DNA from: an uncultured Bacteroidota bacterium
Lineage (GTDB): Bacteria; Bacteroidota; Bacteroidia; Bacteroidales; SZUA-534
Reading direction: 5' to 3'
Length of the DNA stretch: 5,331 nucleotides
Assembly (NCBI GenBank): GCA_937885735.1
Contig: CALABN010000073.1
Location: 1 to 5,331, forward strand
A program made the position numbers and the translations under genes. Below, piece after piece: positions 4,964-5,331 of the stretch (positions are counted from its first letter, which is position 1; each line of letters starts with the position of its first letter). Below the pieces are notes generated by a model. It did no database searches. It was not told the origin of the DNA and saw only the letters and a list, made by a program, of their open reading frames with translations.

Positions 4964-5331
4964 TTCGCAAATATTATATGGTAAAGGTAATCAAAAGCGT
5001 TTAAGTTGTAATTGTTTTGTGGTGGCATCGAATATGTCAGTTGCCTGTCAACCTTGCCCAAGCCGAATGCCGTTTGGCATTGGCGTTTGGTGGTGAGGCG
5101 CAGAACTCACGTACTGCCATTTCTTCTGAATGGACATGAATGACATGGCGCATTACTATGCAATGCCTTCATCCGATTCTACTCTGACAAATTGGCCTTT
5201 ATTTCATTAAACGACATTTTTTTCCCTATATTTGTACATCCAGCTTGCAGTCGCCCTTTGGGCGGGTGGGGCGGACAATTAAGGTGGGTTCTATAAATTG
5301 ATTTCGAGAGATTTTTGAATTTTTATCGAGT
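4964..5331. other. Intergenic region without a supported gene, with divergent promoters
   Basis: This 368-bp stretch lies upstream of the minus-strand YitT-family gene and runs to the window edge. It holds a strong plus-strand promoter box (5227-5234) with a G-rich leader after it, a hairpin at 5062-5084 (GCC, bulged G, AATGCC, loop GTTT, then the matching arm), and a plus frame from 5067 to 5210 interrupted by two TGA codons. I see no tRNA, signal peptide or credible gene start. A gene starting to the right of the window on the plus strand is likely. Confidence 0.6.
5227..5234 (+). promoter_or_regulatory. Bacteroidetes -7 promoter box for a gene beyond the right edge
   Basis: TATATTTG fits TAnnTTTG exactly and is followed by TACATC, with a likely start near 5239-5242. 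No clean TTTG stands 19-21 bp upstream; the nearest is TTTC at 5202-5205, with a 21-bp spacer. The leader would be at least 90 nt, since no convincing start codon appears before the window ends. Confidence 0.6.

Noticed and set aside
4419..4970. 183-codon minus-strand frame inside the YitT-family gene
   Set aside because: It is the shifted frame of the membrane protein gene and shows no hydrophobic pattern or motif of its own.

Overview
The window looks like chromosomal DNA of a Bacteroidota (probably Bacteroidales) bacterium. The evidence is two promoter boxes of the phylum's TAnnTTTG type (at 3680 and 5227), several small lipoproteins, a papaya-type glutaminyl cyclase, a pair of LPP20-like envelope genes, and the lack of strong Shine-Dalgarno sites. 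The genus cannot be told from this sequence.

Layout, left to right. The 3' end of a plus-strand queA gene stops at 101. It converges on a minus-strand lipoprotein glutaminyl cyclase (248-1315). The gap between them is filled by a 147-bp tandem array in strict 7-bp phase (106-252) that runs into the stop codon of the cyclase gene. Upstream of the cyclase, on the same strand, lie a strong terminator hairpin (1356-1403) and an LPP20-like gene that is broken by an apparent one-base frameshift: N-terminal part 2023-2715, C-terminal part 1427-1960. Another terminator hairpin (2739-2774) separates it from a second, lipid-anchored LPP20-like gene (2798-3349). A 368-bp AT-rich divergent spacer follows, holding a long inverted repeat. 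Next is a 71-residue plus-strand lipoprotein with three exact copies of a Cys-containing heptapeptide (3718-3933), with a recognisable promoter and terminator. A YitT-family membrane protein gene (4025-4963, minus) converges on it, again with a small 7-bp tandem repeat at its stop codon. The last 368 bp hold no gene I can support. They do hold a good plus-strand promoter and a G-rich leader that probably belongs to a gene starting beyond the window.

How the genes fit together. Four of the six gene products (the cyclase, the two LPP20-like proteins and the small repeat lipoprotein) are exported envelope proteins. The cyclase is plausibly linked to the rest of the envelope proteome: Bacteroidetes often expose an N-terminal glutamine when signal peptidase I cuts, and glutaminyl cyclase turns it into pyroglutamate. 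The predicted cut of the LPP20-like gene next door would leave such a glutamine. I see no mobile element, CRISPR array, tRNA or rRNA, and no clear new multi-gene system. The most unusual items are the heptad-phased DNA arrays at gene ends, the frameshifted LPP20 gene and the Cys-heptapeptide lipoprotein.
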